Assembly: GCA_000961765.1 (NCBI GenBank)
Contig: LADT01000035.1
Span: 44,445 to 108,444 of the forward strand
Length of the DNA: 64,000 bases
Source: Clostridiaceae bacterium BRH_c20a
GTDB taxonomy: Bacteria; Bacillota; Peptococcia; Peptococcales; BICA1-8
Reading direction: 5' to 3'
This document shows positions 1 through 7,821 of the stretch, piece by piece. A model generated the notes under the pieces. That model had not been told where the DNA came from, made no database searches, and saw only the letters and a list, made by a program, of their open reading frames with translations. The number at the start of each line of letters is the position of its first letter. Position 1 is the first letter of the stretch. The position numbers were made by a program, and so were the translations under genes.

Positions 1-167
1 GAATAATATGGTTTAATTACATATTTTAGGATATATGTGGTTCTCATAAATTTATTATATGATGAATTGATCCTTGCCGGCTTTAGAATTCCAATTTCAT
101 CATAGTATCTTAATGTTCTGGTGCTGATTCCAGCTAGCTGTGCCAGTTTTTGCACTGTGTATTCCAT
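1..167 (-). CDS. MerR-family regulator, N-terminal part, cut by window edge
   Basis: Read on the minus strand from ATG at 167 with a GGAGGTG ribosome site just upstream; the frame stays open to base 1. The start MEYTVQKLAQLAGISTRTL followed by RYYDEIGILKPARI is the winged-helix DNA-binding motif of MerR regulators, of the TipA-like type. After the residues INSS, where the family normally continues SGYR.Y, the sequence turns into YNKFMRTTYILK, which does not look like MerR. The gene may therefore be broken or replaced after about residue 36. The rest lies outside the window. Confidence 0.7.
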   Translation of the reverse strand, partial: MEYTVQKLAQLAGISTRTLRYYDEIGILKPARINSSYNKFMRTTYILKYVIKPYY

Positions 168-257
168 GGGTTCACCTCCTGACAAGACAACTATACACCT
201 TCACGTAACGTCAATGTCAATAGACTTTTACAAAAAGTTAGAACCACTTCATTGCTT

Positions 258-596
258 TTATTCCCACTCCTTCCAAACCTCAGGCTTAAAACCCACGGTA
301 GCTTTTTTGCCATTACGCACAATAGGAGTTTTGTAGAGTTTAGGGTTTTTAAAAAGTATCTCCTCTCGCAAACTACTTCCTCCTATATGATGAAGGTTTA
401 ATTTTTTATAATCATTTGCCTCGGAGTTAATTAAATTGGCCAAACCTACGGAAGCTTTAACACTATCAAATTCACCTTTACTTAATCCGTATTTAAATAA
501 ATCAATATATTGATATTTTATTTTCCTCTCTTTAAAATACCGCTCAGTTTTTTGGGTATCAAAACATTTTTTAGTCCCGTAGACCTGAACATTCAT
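258..596 (-). CDS. ArsC/Spx-family thioredoxin-fold protein
   Basis: 112 residues, the usual size of ArsC-family proteins (YffB/Spx/MgsR type). The N-terminal GTKKCFDTQKTERYF carries the single family cysteine after the first strand, and the C-terminal part has KTPIVRNGKKATVGF, the conserved cis-proline TP and GF region. An upstream GTG (603-605) would extend it by three residues, but the AAGGAG site sits only 2 bases from it and 11 from the ATG at 596, so the ATG is chosen. Family members reduce arsenate with glutathione or thioredoxin, or bind RNA polymerase (Spx). With one cysteine and no ars neighbours, arsenate reduction cannot be claimed. Confidence 0.8.
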   Translation of the reverse strand: MNVQVYGTKKCFDTQKTERYFKERKIKYQYIDLFKYGLSKGEFDSVKASVGLANLINSEANDYKKLNLHHIGGSSLREEILFKNPKLYKTPIVRNGKKATVGFKPEVWKEWE

Positions 597-605
597 TAGT
601 AACAC

Positions 606-948
606 TACTCCTTTTCTACTACTACTTATTTATTATTAATCATTTCTTTTACCTGTGCAACATCCAATTGATTAAAAAGAACAAAAAGAACAATATAAAC
701 AAAATATTGTCGCAAGGGAAACAGAATGTTAACATTTAGAAGTAGTTTTCTGAATATTCAAAATGTTATATAAAATTTTCTAATGTTTATAATATTCTTT
801 ATTTATATGTTTCACGCTATCTTTATATCAACAATATCAGACACGTTTAGTTTTCACAACCTACAAAGGAGGTGATAAGATAAGATCCTATAACAACACC
901 ATTGTAATACAAAATAACCTATTTATAAAATTTTGAGGAGGTTTTTAA
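606..948. other. Intergenic region upstream of the TAXI TRAP operon
   Basis: An AT-rich spacer between the divergent ArsC-like gene and the TAXI gene, with no convincing ORF. A TATAAT-like hexamer lies at 788-793 without a clear -35 box at the right distance. A GGAGGTG at 868-874 is not followed by a usable reading frame. The control region for the TRAP operon should be here. I see no riboswitch structure I can name. Confidence 0.4.
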
Positions 949-2010
949 ATGAAATTGAAAAACAATCATTTATTAATACTATTATGTCTTGTGTTAGCTA
1001 TTTCCCTTGTGACGGCAGGGTGTGGAGGAACAAAGGAACCAGCCCCAGCACCCGCTCCAGAAAAAAGTGAGCCCGTTGAGACAGCAGATCCAAAAGCAAA
1101 CTGGCCAAAAACCCTTGACCTAGGTGCAGCTTCTATTGGCGGCGCATATTATGTTTATGCCGGCGGTATCTCCACCGTAGTCGAAGAAATAGTAGGAATT
1201 CCTGTTGGTGTTGAAGTTACTGGAGGGCCTAATCACAACATGCAGCTTGTTGATATAGGAGATTTAGACTTAGGTATGGTTACCATGGGGCCAGCATATG
1301 AAGCTTGGAATGGTTTAGAAGACTGGACAGGTGGTAAAGAGCACAAAAACGTACGTGCCATTTTCCCAATGTACAGCACTTACTCCCAATGGTGGGCTGA
1401 AAAGGGAGCCGGTATCACAAATATTCACGATCTTGAGGGTAAGCGAGTAGGTGCAGGACCATCAGGAGGTACCGCCGGCACTTTCCATCCGAGGTTCTTG
1501 GAGCTCTTAGGTATAAAAGCAACCATTGTCAATGCAGGTCTAAGTGATTTGGTATCTCAACATCTTGACAAGCAGCTAGATGCTAACAGTTTCGCTTCAG
1601 GCGTCCCTGTAGCGGGAGTATTAGAATATAGTGCTCAAAAAGATACAGTCTTTTTTGGTGTTGATGGTGAGGATAGGGACAAAATTCTTGCCGAGTGGCC
1701 TTTCTGGGCAAAGGCAGTTGTACCTAAAGACAAGTATGATTTCTTGGATAAGGACGTAGAAACTGTAGCAATTTGGAATGTGGCTATTGCTAATAAGGAT
1801 TTAGAAGACAGCTTGGTATATGAAATAGTTAAAGCGATTATGGAAAATAATAAGATGATGCTTGATGCCCATTCAGCTGCGGCTGAAACAGTACCTGAAA
1901 ACCTTGATGGCAATACCTTTATGTGGATGCACCCGGGGGCAATCAAGTACTTCGAAGAAATTGGGATAAAAGTCAACCCCGACCTTTACCCACCAGAGTA
2001 TAAAAAATAA
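949..2010 (+). CDS. TAXI-family TRAP transporter substrate-binding lipoprotein
   Basis: 353 residues. The N-terminus has a lipoprotein signal with lipobox LVTAGC (Cys about residue 25), then a proline/alanine-rich linker and the mature domain starting near LDLGAASIGGAYYVYAGGIS, the ligand-binding start typical of TAXI proteins. The GKRVGAGPSGGTAGTF segment matches the second conserved block. TAXI proteins deliver organic acids (glutamate and 2-oxoglutarate are known cases) to fused TRAP permeases. A GAGGAGG site precedes the ATG. The fused permease follows 75 bases downstream with a hairpin between them, so the two form an operon. Confidence 0.92.
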   Translation: MKLKNNHLLILLCLVLAISLVTAGCGGTKEPAPAPAPEKSEPVETADPKANWPKTLDLGAASIGGAYYVYAGGISTVVEEIVGIPVGVEVTGGPNHNMQLVDIGDLDLGMVTMGPAYEAWNGLEDWTGGKEHKNVRAIFPMYSTYSQWWAEKGAGITNIHDLEGKRVGAGPSGGTAGTFHPRFLELLGIKATIVNAGLSDLVSQHLDKQLDANSFASGVPVAGVLEYSAQKDTVFFGVDGEDRDKILAEWPFWAKAVVPKDKYDFLDKDVETVAIWNVAIANKDLEDSLVYEIVKAIMENNKMMLDAHSAAAETVPENLDGNTFMWMHPGAIKYFEEIGIKVNPDLYPPEYKK

Positions 2011-2018
2011 AGCCTGTT

Positions 2019-2047
2019 CCTCGTCCACTCTAATAGGGTGGACGGGG
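2019..2047 (+). promoter_or_regulatory. Hairpin between TRAP binding protein and permease
   Basis: CCTCGTCCAC (2019-2028) pairs with GTGGACGGGG (2038-2047), giving a 10-bp stem with one G-U pair and a 9-base loop, just after the TAXI stop codon. There is no T-run after it, so it is more likely a partial attenuator or 3'-end stabiliser than a full terminator. Such elements raise binding-protein levels over permease levels. Confidence 0.6.
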
Positions 2048-2085
2048 ATTTAACTTGATTATCTTGAGGGAAGGAGTTTGACATA

Positions 2086-4089
2086 ATGACTAAAAAAATA
2101 AAAGAAGCTGCAAATTCGGAACAAGAGGCGGCTCTCATGGCAAAACTAAATTTAACTGAAAAACTACAGCTTGAAGCAGCAGATGATGCAGAGACGTCAA
2201 ATCATCGTAATTTACGTGGTTGGTTAGCCAAAATAGTTGCTGTTATAAGTGTTGTTACTGCCTTATTTCATATAGTATCCTTAATATGGTATCCTATTGA
2301 CCCTTGGCTTTTCCGCAGTGCACACATAATGTTACTTTCTGTCTTAGGATTCATTCTGGTTCCCGGTTGGGTAAAAGCAAAAGATAAGATTCATTTTATA
2401 GATTGGTTATGTGTAATAGGCAGTATTGCTGCTTTCTTATATATTTACATTAATTTTGATGCATTAATTTTCAGAGCAGGGGTTCTGCCCACTCAGTGGG
2501 ACTTTTATGTAGCTTTGTTAGGGGTAATTTTAGTATTAGAGCTAACTCGCAGGGTCAGTGGCTGGTCTCTCCCTATTTTAGCTTTCGTCTTTATTGGTTA
2601 TGCTTTTTTAGGTCCCTACTTACCAGGTATTTTGCAGCACCGTGGCTATAGCATGGAACGTTTTTTTAGTTATATTTATGGTTTAGATGGTATCTTTAGT
2701 GTACCCATAGCTATTTCTTCCCGATATATTGTTATATTTATAATTTTTAGTGCTTTTCTACAGGTATCAGGGGTAGGGAAATATTTTGTAGAATGGGCAT
2801 TTTCCATAAGCGGACACCTAAGAGGGGGTCCGGCGAAAGTTGCAGTACTTGCAAGTGCCTTGATGGGTACTATGAATGGTACTTCAGCAGGAAACGCTGT
2901 TGCAACAGGAAGCTTAACAATACCCTTAATGAAAAAGGTAGGGTATTCTTCAAGATTTGCTGCCGCTACCGAAGCCGTAGCCTCTACAGGTGGGCAGATA
3001 ATGCCTCCAATTATGGGTGCGGGGATATTTATTATGGCGGAGATGACTGGTATTAGATATCAACAGATCATGGTTGCAGGTGTTATTCCTGCAATATTGT
3101 ATTTTGCATCCACTTACTTTATGGTTGATAAAGAAGCTAGTAAACTCAACCTGCTGGGAGTCCCCCGATCGATGCTACCTGACTTTAAAGAAATTATGAA
3201 GCGCAGTTATATGTTTATCCCCGTGCTAGGACTCTTTATCATGCTTGCTTCAGGATATTCTGTAATAATGTCTGGTTTTGTTGCTATAATCACTACTATT
3301 CTGGTCAGCTGGCTTACTAAAGACAGCCGGATGGGTGTGAAAGAGATATTGACGGGATTTGATAAAGGTTCCCGGGGGTCTATTCAACTAATGGCAGTTT
3401 GTGCCTCTGCCGGGGTTGTTATGGGGGTTATTGCTTTAACTGGTGTTGGCATGAAGTTTGCCAGCCTACTACTCAAACTTGCCGGTGCCTCTCATCTTTT
3501 AGCTCTCGGATTTGCCATGCTGATTGCTATTATTTTAGGAATGGGAATGCCCACTACTGCTGCCTATGCAGTAGCAGCCTCAGTTGTTGCACCAGGGTTA
3601 ATTAGACTTGGTATTGAACCCTTAATGGCACATTTCTTTATATTCTATTATGCATGTCTATCAGCTATTACACCTCCTGTAGCATTAGCAGCATATGCAG
3701 CATCAGCCATCAGCGGCTCTGATCCTATGAAAACCAGCTTTACCTCATTTCGATTGGGGATTGCTGCCTATATAGTTCCTTTTATGTTTTTCTATGCACC
3801 GGGTATCTTAATGATAGGCCAGCCCATTGATATTATTATGCGAACTATCACAGCCTTAATCGGGATTTATGCTTTAGCATCAGGAGTACAAGGCTGGTTT
3901 TGGGGTAGAGTTGGTATGCCAATTAGAGGAATTTTGATTATAACATCCATATTTTTAATTACAAAATCCGTTTTGTTAGATTTTGTTGGTTTTGGAGTGC
4001 TAGTACTTTTATTTGCTGTTAAGAAAATAAATAATAAAAAAATTGCTTCTGAAATGGCTGAAATGACTACAACCAATGCAGAAGCATAA
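2086..4089 (+). CDS. TRAP transporter permease, DctQ-DctM (4TM/12TM) fusion
   Basis: 667 residues, the normal size for a fused TRAP permease partnering TAXI proteins. After a charged cytoplasmic N-terminus (about 45 residues) there are four DctQ-like helices, then the DctM part from about residue 130. That part contains the conserved MGTMNGTSAGNAVATGSLTIP, STGGQIMPPIMGAG and LGMGMPTTAAYAVAA signatures of the transport core. It acts in the cytoplasmic membrane as a sodium-driven symporter in this family. A GGAAGGAG site lies 10 bases before the ATG. It is downstream of its binding protein in the same operon. Confidence 0.94.
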   Translation: MTKKIKEAANSEQEAALMAKLNLTEKLQLEAADDAETSNHRNLRGWLAKIVAVISVVTALFHIVSLIWYPIDPWLFRSAHIMLLSVLGFILVPGWVKAKDKIHFIDWLCVIGSIAAFLYIYINFDALIFRAGVLPTQWDFYVALLGVILVLELTRRVSGWSLPILAFVFIGYAFLGPYLPGILQHRGYSMERFFSYIYGLDGIFSVPIAISSRYIVIFIIFSAFLQVSGVGKYFVEWAFSISGHLRGGPAKVAVLASALMGTMNGTSAGNAVATGSLTIPLMKKVGYSSRFAAATEAVASTGGQIMPPIMGAGIFIMAEMTGIRYQQIMVAGVIPAILYFASTYFMVDKEASKLNLLGVPRSMLPDFKEIMKRSYMFIPVLGLFIMLASGYSVIMSGFVAIITTILVSWLTKDSRMGVKEILTGFDKGSRGSIQLMAVCASAGVVMGVIALTGVGMKFASLLLKLAGASHLLALGFAMLIAIILGMGMPTTAAYAVAASVVAPGLIRLGIEPLMAHFFIFYYACLSAITPPVALAAYAASAISGSDPMKTSFTSFRLGIAAYIVPFMFFYAPGILMIGQPIDIIMRTITALIGIYALASGVQGWFWGRVGMPIRGILIITSIFLITKSVLLDFVGFGVLVLLFAVKKINNKKIASEMAEMTTTNAEA

Positions 4090-4118
4090 TACCTAAAAAA
4101 TCGGCTGCACCGATTGTA

Positions 4119-4142
4119 GCTACAGTGCTACAGTGCTACAGA
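4119..4142. repeat. Three tandem copies of GCTACAGT
   Basis: Two perfect copies and a third ending in A instead of T follow the permease stop. No T-run follows; function unknown. It lies in the convergent spacer between the permease and the leftward DctP gene. Confidence 0.7.
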
Positions 4143-4210
4143 AAAAACAAAAAAAATTTATTGCACCCACCACGATAAACTAAAGCATTCCATCCATCCT
4201 TATTGATAGC

Positions 4211-4263
4211 GAAGGATCTTACGTGTACGTAAGATCCTTCGGTCGTTCTTCCCTCAGGATGAC
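4211..4263. repeat. Dispersed-type palindromic repeat overlapping the dctP 3' end
   Basis: GAAGGATCTTACGT (4211-4224) and ACGTAAGATCCTTC (4227-4240) are perfect 14-bp inverted arms around a 2-base centre. Read leftward from 4263 the sequence starts TGTCATCCTGAGGGAAGAA and runs into GAAGGATCTTACG, which resembles the GTCATCCTGAG..GAAGGATCT class of intergenic repeats found in many bacteria. The stop codon of the DctP gene (4219-4221) lies inside the left arm, so the last dozen or so residues are encoded by repeat DNA. Confidence 0.6.
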
Positions 4264-5295
4264 ACAGCAATCATCACTATTATTACCCACCAAATCACCT
4301 ATCAATTCTTTGCTGGCATCATCTATATACATCTCATAAATAGGGTGTAGCAATCGCTTCCATTCTTCCTTTTGTTTATCGGTTAGATAATAAATTGTAG
4401 TGCCGGTTTCTCCCAATAACTTTTCAACTTCAGCATTTTGCTTTTGGGCTTCTTCTCGTTCCCAAAGAGTTACCTCTTTTAAAGTCTCTTCCAGTATTAT
4501 TCTTATTTCATCAGGCAAACTGTTCCAAAAGGAGGCGTTAGTTAATACTGTGTATGCCAAATAACCATGATTACTTATTGTAAGGTGAGGCTGTACCCTG
4601 TAAAACTTCTTACTGTAAAAATTGGATAAAGGGTTTTCTGATGCATTTGCAACTCCGGTCTGGAGGGCACTGTAAACCTCACTAAAGGGTAATTCTTTAA
4701 TACTGGCTCCTAGCAATTCAAACTGACTCTTAAGCACTGGGCTAGGCATTGTACGGAAAATAAGTCCGTGGAAATCTTCTACTTCTTTAATGGAGCGCAC
4801 TGCACTAATCTGTTTAAAACCGCTATCCCACATAGCTAAACCCATAATATTGTCTTTTTTCATAATTTCAAATAGCCTTTGCCCAAGTTCACCATCCATA
4901 ACCCGGTGTACTTCCATATAATTATTAAATAAAAAAGGAAGATCAAAAACCTGCCATTCCGGATACATTTCCGTTAGCTTTGCTGTGGCTGGAGCAATTA
5001 TTTGTACGTTATTATCCAATAGTGCCTTTATCTCTTCACCATCTTTATATAAAGTAGAGTTTGGGTAAACTTGAACTTCTACCTTGCCCTTTGTTCGTTC
5101 CTGGACCAACTGAGCAAATAGTTTGGCTGCTTTTCCCTTAGGCGAAGATTCAGCAACAACATGGGAAAAACGAATGATTATTCGGTCATCTTCGGATATT
5201 TGTTCCAAATCTTTTGCCCGATTCGAGCAACCCGCAATACTAATCAATAAACCAGATAGTAGTATTATTGCAAAGAAGAATTTAATTTTCTGCAT
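4219..5295 (-). CDS. DctP-family TRAP substrate-binding lipoprotein
   Basis: About 358 residues. The signal peptide has lipobox LLISIAGC (Cys near residue 23). The mature part carries DctP landmarks: IIRFSHVVAESSPKGKAAKLFA, the GLIFRTMPSPVLKSQF arginine motif that binds the substrate carboxylate, and ALQTGVANASENPLSNF. The ATG at 5295 is preferred to the GTG one codon upstream. It ends the operon that begins with the sensor kinase and response regulator and has no DctQ/DctM partner beside it, so it could serve as an extracellular sensor component. The C-terminal tail ILREERPKDLTYT comes from a palindromic repeat and looks acquired. Confidence 0.9.
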   Translation of the reverse strand: MQKIKFFFAIILLSGLLISIAGCSNRAKDLEQISEDDRIIIRFSHVVAESSPKGKAAKLFAQLVQERTKGKVEVQVYPNSTLYKDGEEIKALLDNNVQIIAPATAKLTEMYPEWQVFDLPFLFNNYMEVHRVMDGELGQRLFEIMKKDNIMGLAMWDSGFKQISAVRSIKEVEDFHGLIFRTMPSPVLKSQFELLGASIKELPFSEVYSALQTGVANASENPLSNFYSKKFYRVQPHLTISNHGYLAYTVLTNASFWNSLPDEIRIILEETLKEVTLWEREEAQKQNAEVEKLLGETGTTIYYLTDKQKEEWKRLLHPIYEMYIDDASKELIGDLVGNNSDDCCVILREERPKDLTYT

Positions 5296-5318
5296 CACAT
5301 ATATCCCCCCAAACTCCT

Positions 5319-5993
5319 TTATACAATTCTGTATCGATTTACCGGACGTCCTACAGAACCGTACTGCGCCTCCAACTTTACTTTTCCGGTTTTATCCAAA
5401 TAATCCAGGTAGCGTCTGGCAGTAATCCTTGCCAATCCAATGCCTTCCGCAACCTCCTCTGCCGAGAAGCTCTTTTTATTTTTCATCAACAAAAGCAAAA
5501 TCTGCTTCATAGTTACCTCGGTAAGCCCTTTGGGTAATTCAATAACAACTGAGTTGGGTTTTTGAGCAACCGTTATCTGGTCAATATCCTCTTGGTTAAA
5601 AGGTGATTTCTTGTTTAGTTTTTTGACCAGCTCTTTATAGTTTTCCAGTGCACTTTTAATTCTTTGAAATTTAAAAGGTTTCACAATAAAATCTACAGCA
5701 CCAAATCTAAAGACCTCCTGGATAATATTCGCATCCCTTGCTGCAGTTACCACAATAAAATCCGTTGGAATATTTAAATTTCTAATCTCCTTCAGTGTCT
5801 CAAGCCCGTCCTTTTCCGGCAAATAAATATCCAATATAACCAAATGGGGTCTTAGTTTATTAACTACCTCAACTGCCCTTATACCTGTTTCAGCCACCCC
5901 AACTACTTGAAAACCGCCTACATCCGATATAAACTGCTTATTTACTTCCATAACCATTGGGTCATCTTCCACAATAACTGTACGGATGTCCAT
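5319..5993 (-). CDS. CitB/DcuR-type response regulator
   Basis: 224 residues. The receiver domain (residues 1-120) has the acidic pair DD at 10-11, the phosphoacceptor D55 in LVILDIYLPEKDGL, the T in VVTAAR and the conserved KPF. The C-terminal part (about 150-224) is the winged-helix typical of CitB/DcuR regulators of dicarboxylate metabolism (AEEVAEGIGLARITARRYL, then GSVGRPVNRYRI). A GGAGG site precedes the ATG. It is 13 bases downstream of the kinase gene and 23 bases upstream of the DctP gene. Likely targets are the TRAP genes nearby; that is inference. Confidence 0.92.
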   Translation of the reverse strand: MDIRTVIVEDDPMVMEVNKQFISDVGGFQVVGVAETGIRAVEVVNKLRPHLVILDIYLPEKDGLETLKEIRNLNIPTDFIVVTAARDANIIQEVFRFGAVDFIVKPFKFQRIKSALENYKELVKKLNKKSPFNQEDIDQITVAQKPNSVVIELPKGLTEVTMKQILLLLMKNKKSFSAEEVAEGIGLARITARRYLDYLDKTGKVKLEAQYGSVGRPVNRYRIV

Positions 5994-6006
5994 TAATTTC
6001 CTCCCC

Positions 6007-7590
6007 TTACCAAGGTAAAAATAAACTCAATCGGGTACCCATATTAGGCTTCGAATCAATTTCAATTGTACCCATAGCAGTTCTTACATATTGTTCCACT
6101 AGATAAAGACCATAACCCCGCCCGTACCCCTTAGTGGAGAAGCCATTTGTAAAGACATGCCCTCTGACATCTGGGGCAATACCCCGACCCTGATCCTCGA
6201 CTACAATCTTCAGCCCTTTCTCATCTTCCCTAATAGAAAAGTATACATGGCGACGATTTTCCTCCAAACCACTAACAGCTTCCATAGCATTTTCTAACAG
6301 ATTCCCTAAAACAACTACCATAGCGCCGGTATCTAAAGTATGGGGTAGTTTACTCAACTTGCTTTTTGGATCAATCTCCAAAGATATTTTTAACTCTTTA
6401 GCATGGCTAAATTTACCTAGTATCAAGCCGGCTAAGCCATAATCCTTAATACATTTGGTTATCAGTCTAGTGACCTCCTGCTGTTCCTCTGTAATAGAAT
6501 AAATGTAGTCTAATGCCTTTTCGTACTTTTTTAATTGGATTAAACCTGCAATGGTGTGCAATTTGTTAAGGTGTTCATGATTTTGTACTCTCAAGGCTTC
6601 AATAAATTTTTTCACTCCCGTTAATTCTTCAGCCATTTCACGTACTTCGGTCTTATCTTGAAAAATAGCCACCGCTCCGACAATTGTACCTTTCACTTGG
6701 ATAGGTATTCTATTGACAAAAACCACTATCCCGTTAATTTCAGTTTCTTGTTGATACTCGGACTCCCCAGTCTGAGCTATACTCGGCAGCCGTGTATTAG
6801 GTATTACGTCACTAATGTCATTACCATATACATCGCCATAGATCCCCGCTATTCTTTTTGCTGCATCATTCATAATGGTAATTTTATTGTCGCGGTCGAT
6901 GGCTATTATTCCTTCGCCAATTGATTGGAAGACACCTATCCGCTCTTCTAATAATCTCGCAATTTCGGCAGGTTCCATATTAAACATCACCCTTTTCATA
7001 TTACGGGCAAAGAAAACAGAACCGATAACCCCTACAACTAAGCCCACTAAAAGTGAGAAATAAAGCTCAAAACGCATATTATGAGCCAGTTTACTTATAG
7101 TAGGAGTTAATATACCCACGACCACAACACCAACCTGTTTTGTACCTTCTTCAGCCATAATGGGAACAAAAGCCCTTACCGACGGGCCTAAAATCCCTTC
7201 AGCCTTGGAGATATACTCATTTTCGGCAAAGGCCGGGGCTTCATCGCCTCCCGAAAATTGGGTCCCAATATAGTTCTGCAGCGGGTGTGATAATCGGGTT
7301 TTGGACATATTCAGTACTACAATATATTCCACATTAGTAGCTAAGCGGGTCTTCTCTGCAATGGGTTGTATTGACTTCGATCCATCAAATTGACTAACAG
7401 CCTGTTGGATCTCTTCTAACTGAGATAAGGTGCGGGCTATTGCAAGAGCTTTAGAGCCCAGTTCTTTTTCCAACTGGGCCGAAAAGTTTTCTACTAAAAA
7501 TATCCCTCCAAATAAAATAGATAAGAAGACTAAACCTGATGCAAGGATAATGATTTGTGTTTGAATACTTAACCTCGATCCTATCCTCAC
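6007..7590 (-). CDS. DcuS/CitA-type sensor histidine kinase
   Basis: About 527 residues from the GTG at 7590, which has AAGGAG 8 bases upstream. The frame extends upstream to a TTG at 7680, but that start would put another GGAGG inside the coding region, so the GTG is preferred. Order: first membrane helix (IIILASGLVFLSILFGG), an extracellular PASTA-like/PAS sensor region to about residue 170, second helix, a cytoplasmic PAS domain (IGEGIIAIDRDNKI), then VQNHEHLNKLHTIAGL with the phosphorylated His. The HATPase_c domain follows, with NLLENAMEAV, DQGRGI and STKGYGRGYGLYLV. It would sense an external carboxylate and phosphorylate the regulator encoded next. Confidence 0.92.
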   Translation of the reverse strand: MRIGSRLSIQTQIIILASGLVFLSILFGGIFLVENFSAQLEKELGSKALAIARTLSQLEEIQQAVSQFDGSKSIQPIAEKTRLATNVEYIVVLNMSKTRLSHPLQNYIGTQFSGGDEAPAFAENEYISKAEGILGPSVRAFVPIMAEEGTKQVGVVVVGILTPTISKLAHNMRFELYFSLLVGLVVGVIGSVFFARNMKRVMFNMEPAEIARLLEERIGVFQSIGEGIIAIDRDNKITIMNDAAKRIAGIYGDVYGNDISDVIPNTRLPSIAQTGESEYQQETEINGIVVFVNRIPIQVKGTIVGAVAIFQDKTEVREMAEELTGVKKFIEALRVQNHEHLNKLHTIAGLIQLKKYEKALDYIYSITEEQQEVTRLITKCIKDYGLAGLILGKFSHAKELKISLEIDPKSKLSKLPHTLDTGAMVVVLGNLLENAMEAVSGLEENRRHVYFSIREDEKGLKIVVEDQGRGIAPDVRGHVFTNGFSTKGYGRGYGLYLVEQYVRTAMGTIEIDSKPNMGTRLSLFLPW

Positions 7591-7723
7591 TGGCTTGACT
7601 CCTTTCAATTTATTTCTGAATTTTATTATCTTTTCTGATAATTCTACAAAGCTAAGCCCCTTTCCTCCTATTACAAGCAATTTCTATTATAAGCTTGTTG
7701 TTTAAAACGGATATACCCTAAAA

Positions 7724-7752
7724 TTTACTGTTAATAACTTTTTTGATATAAT
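7724..7752 (+). promoter_or_regulatory. Sigma-A-type promoter of carB
   Basis: TTTACT (7724-7729), a 17-base spacer and TATAAT (7747-7752), about 70 bases before the carB ATG. The leader between contains an AATAAGT/ACTTATT inverted pair but nothing I recognise as a PyrR site. Confidence 0.55.
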
Positions 7753-7821
7753 CTTTACTAATAAGTCTTATTTTAGAAAAAAAGAAATACTTATTTTATA
7801 TTGAGAAGTAGGAGGACAAAT

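Noticed and set aside
7591..7680. Longer N-terminus for the sensor kinase (TTG at 7680)
   Set aside because: It would place a GGAGG inside the gene, whereas the GTG at 7590 has AAGGAG at the correct distance directly before the first membrane helix.
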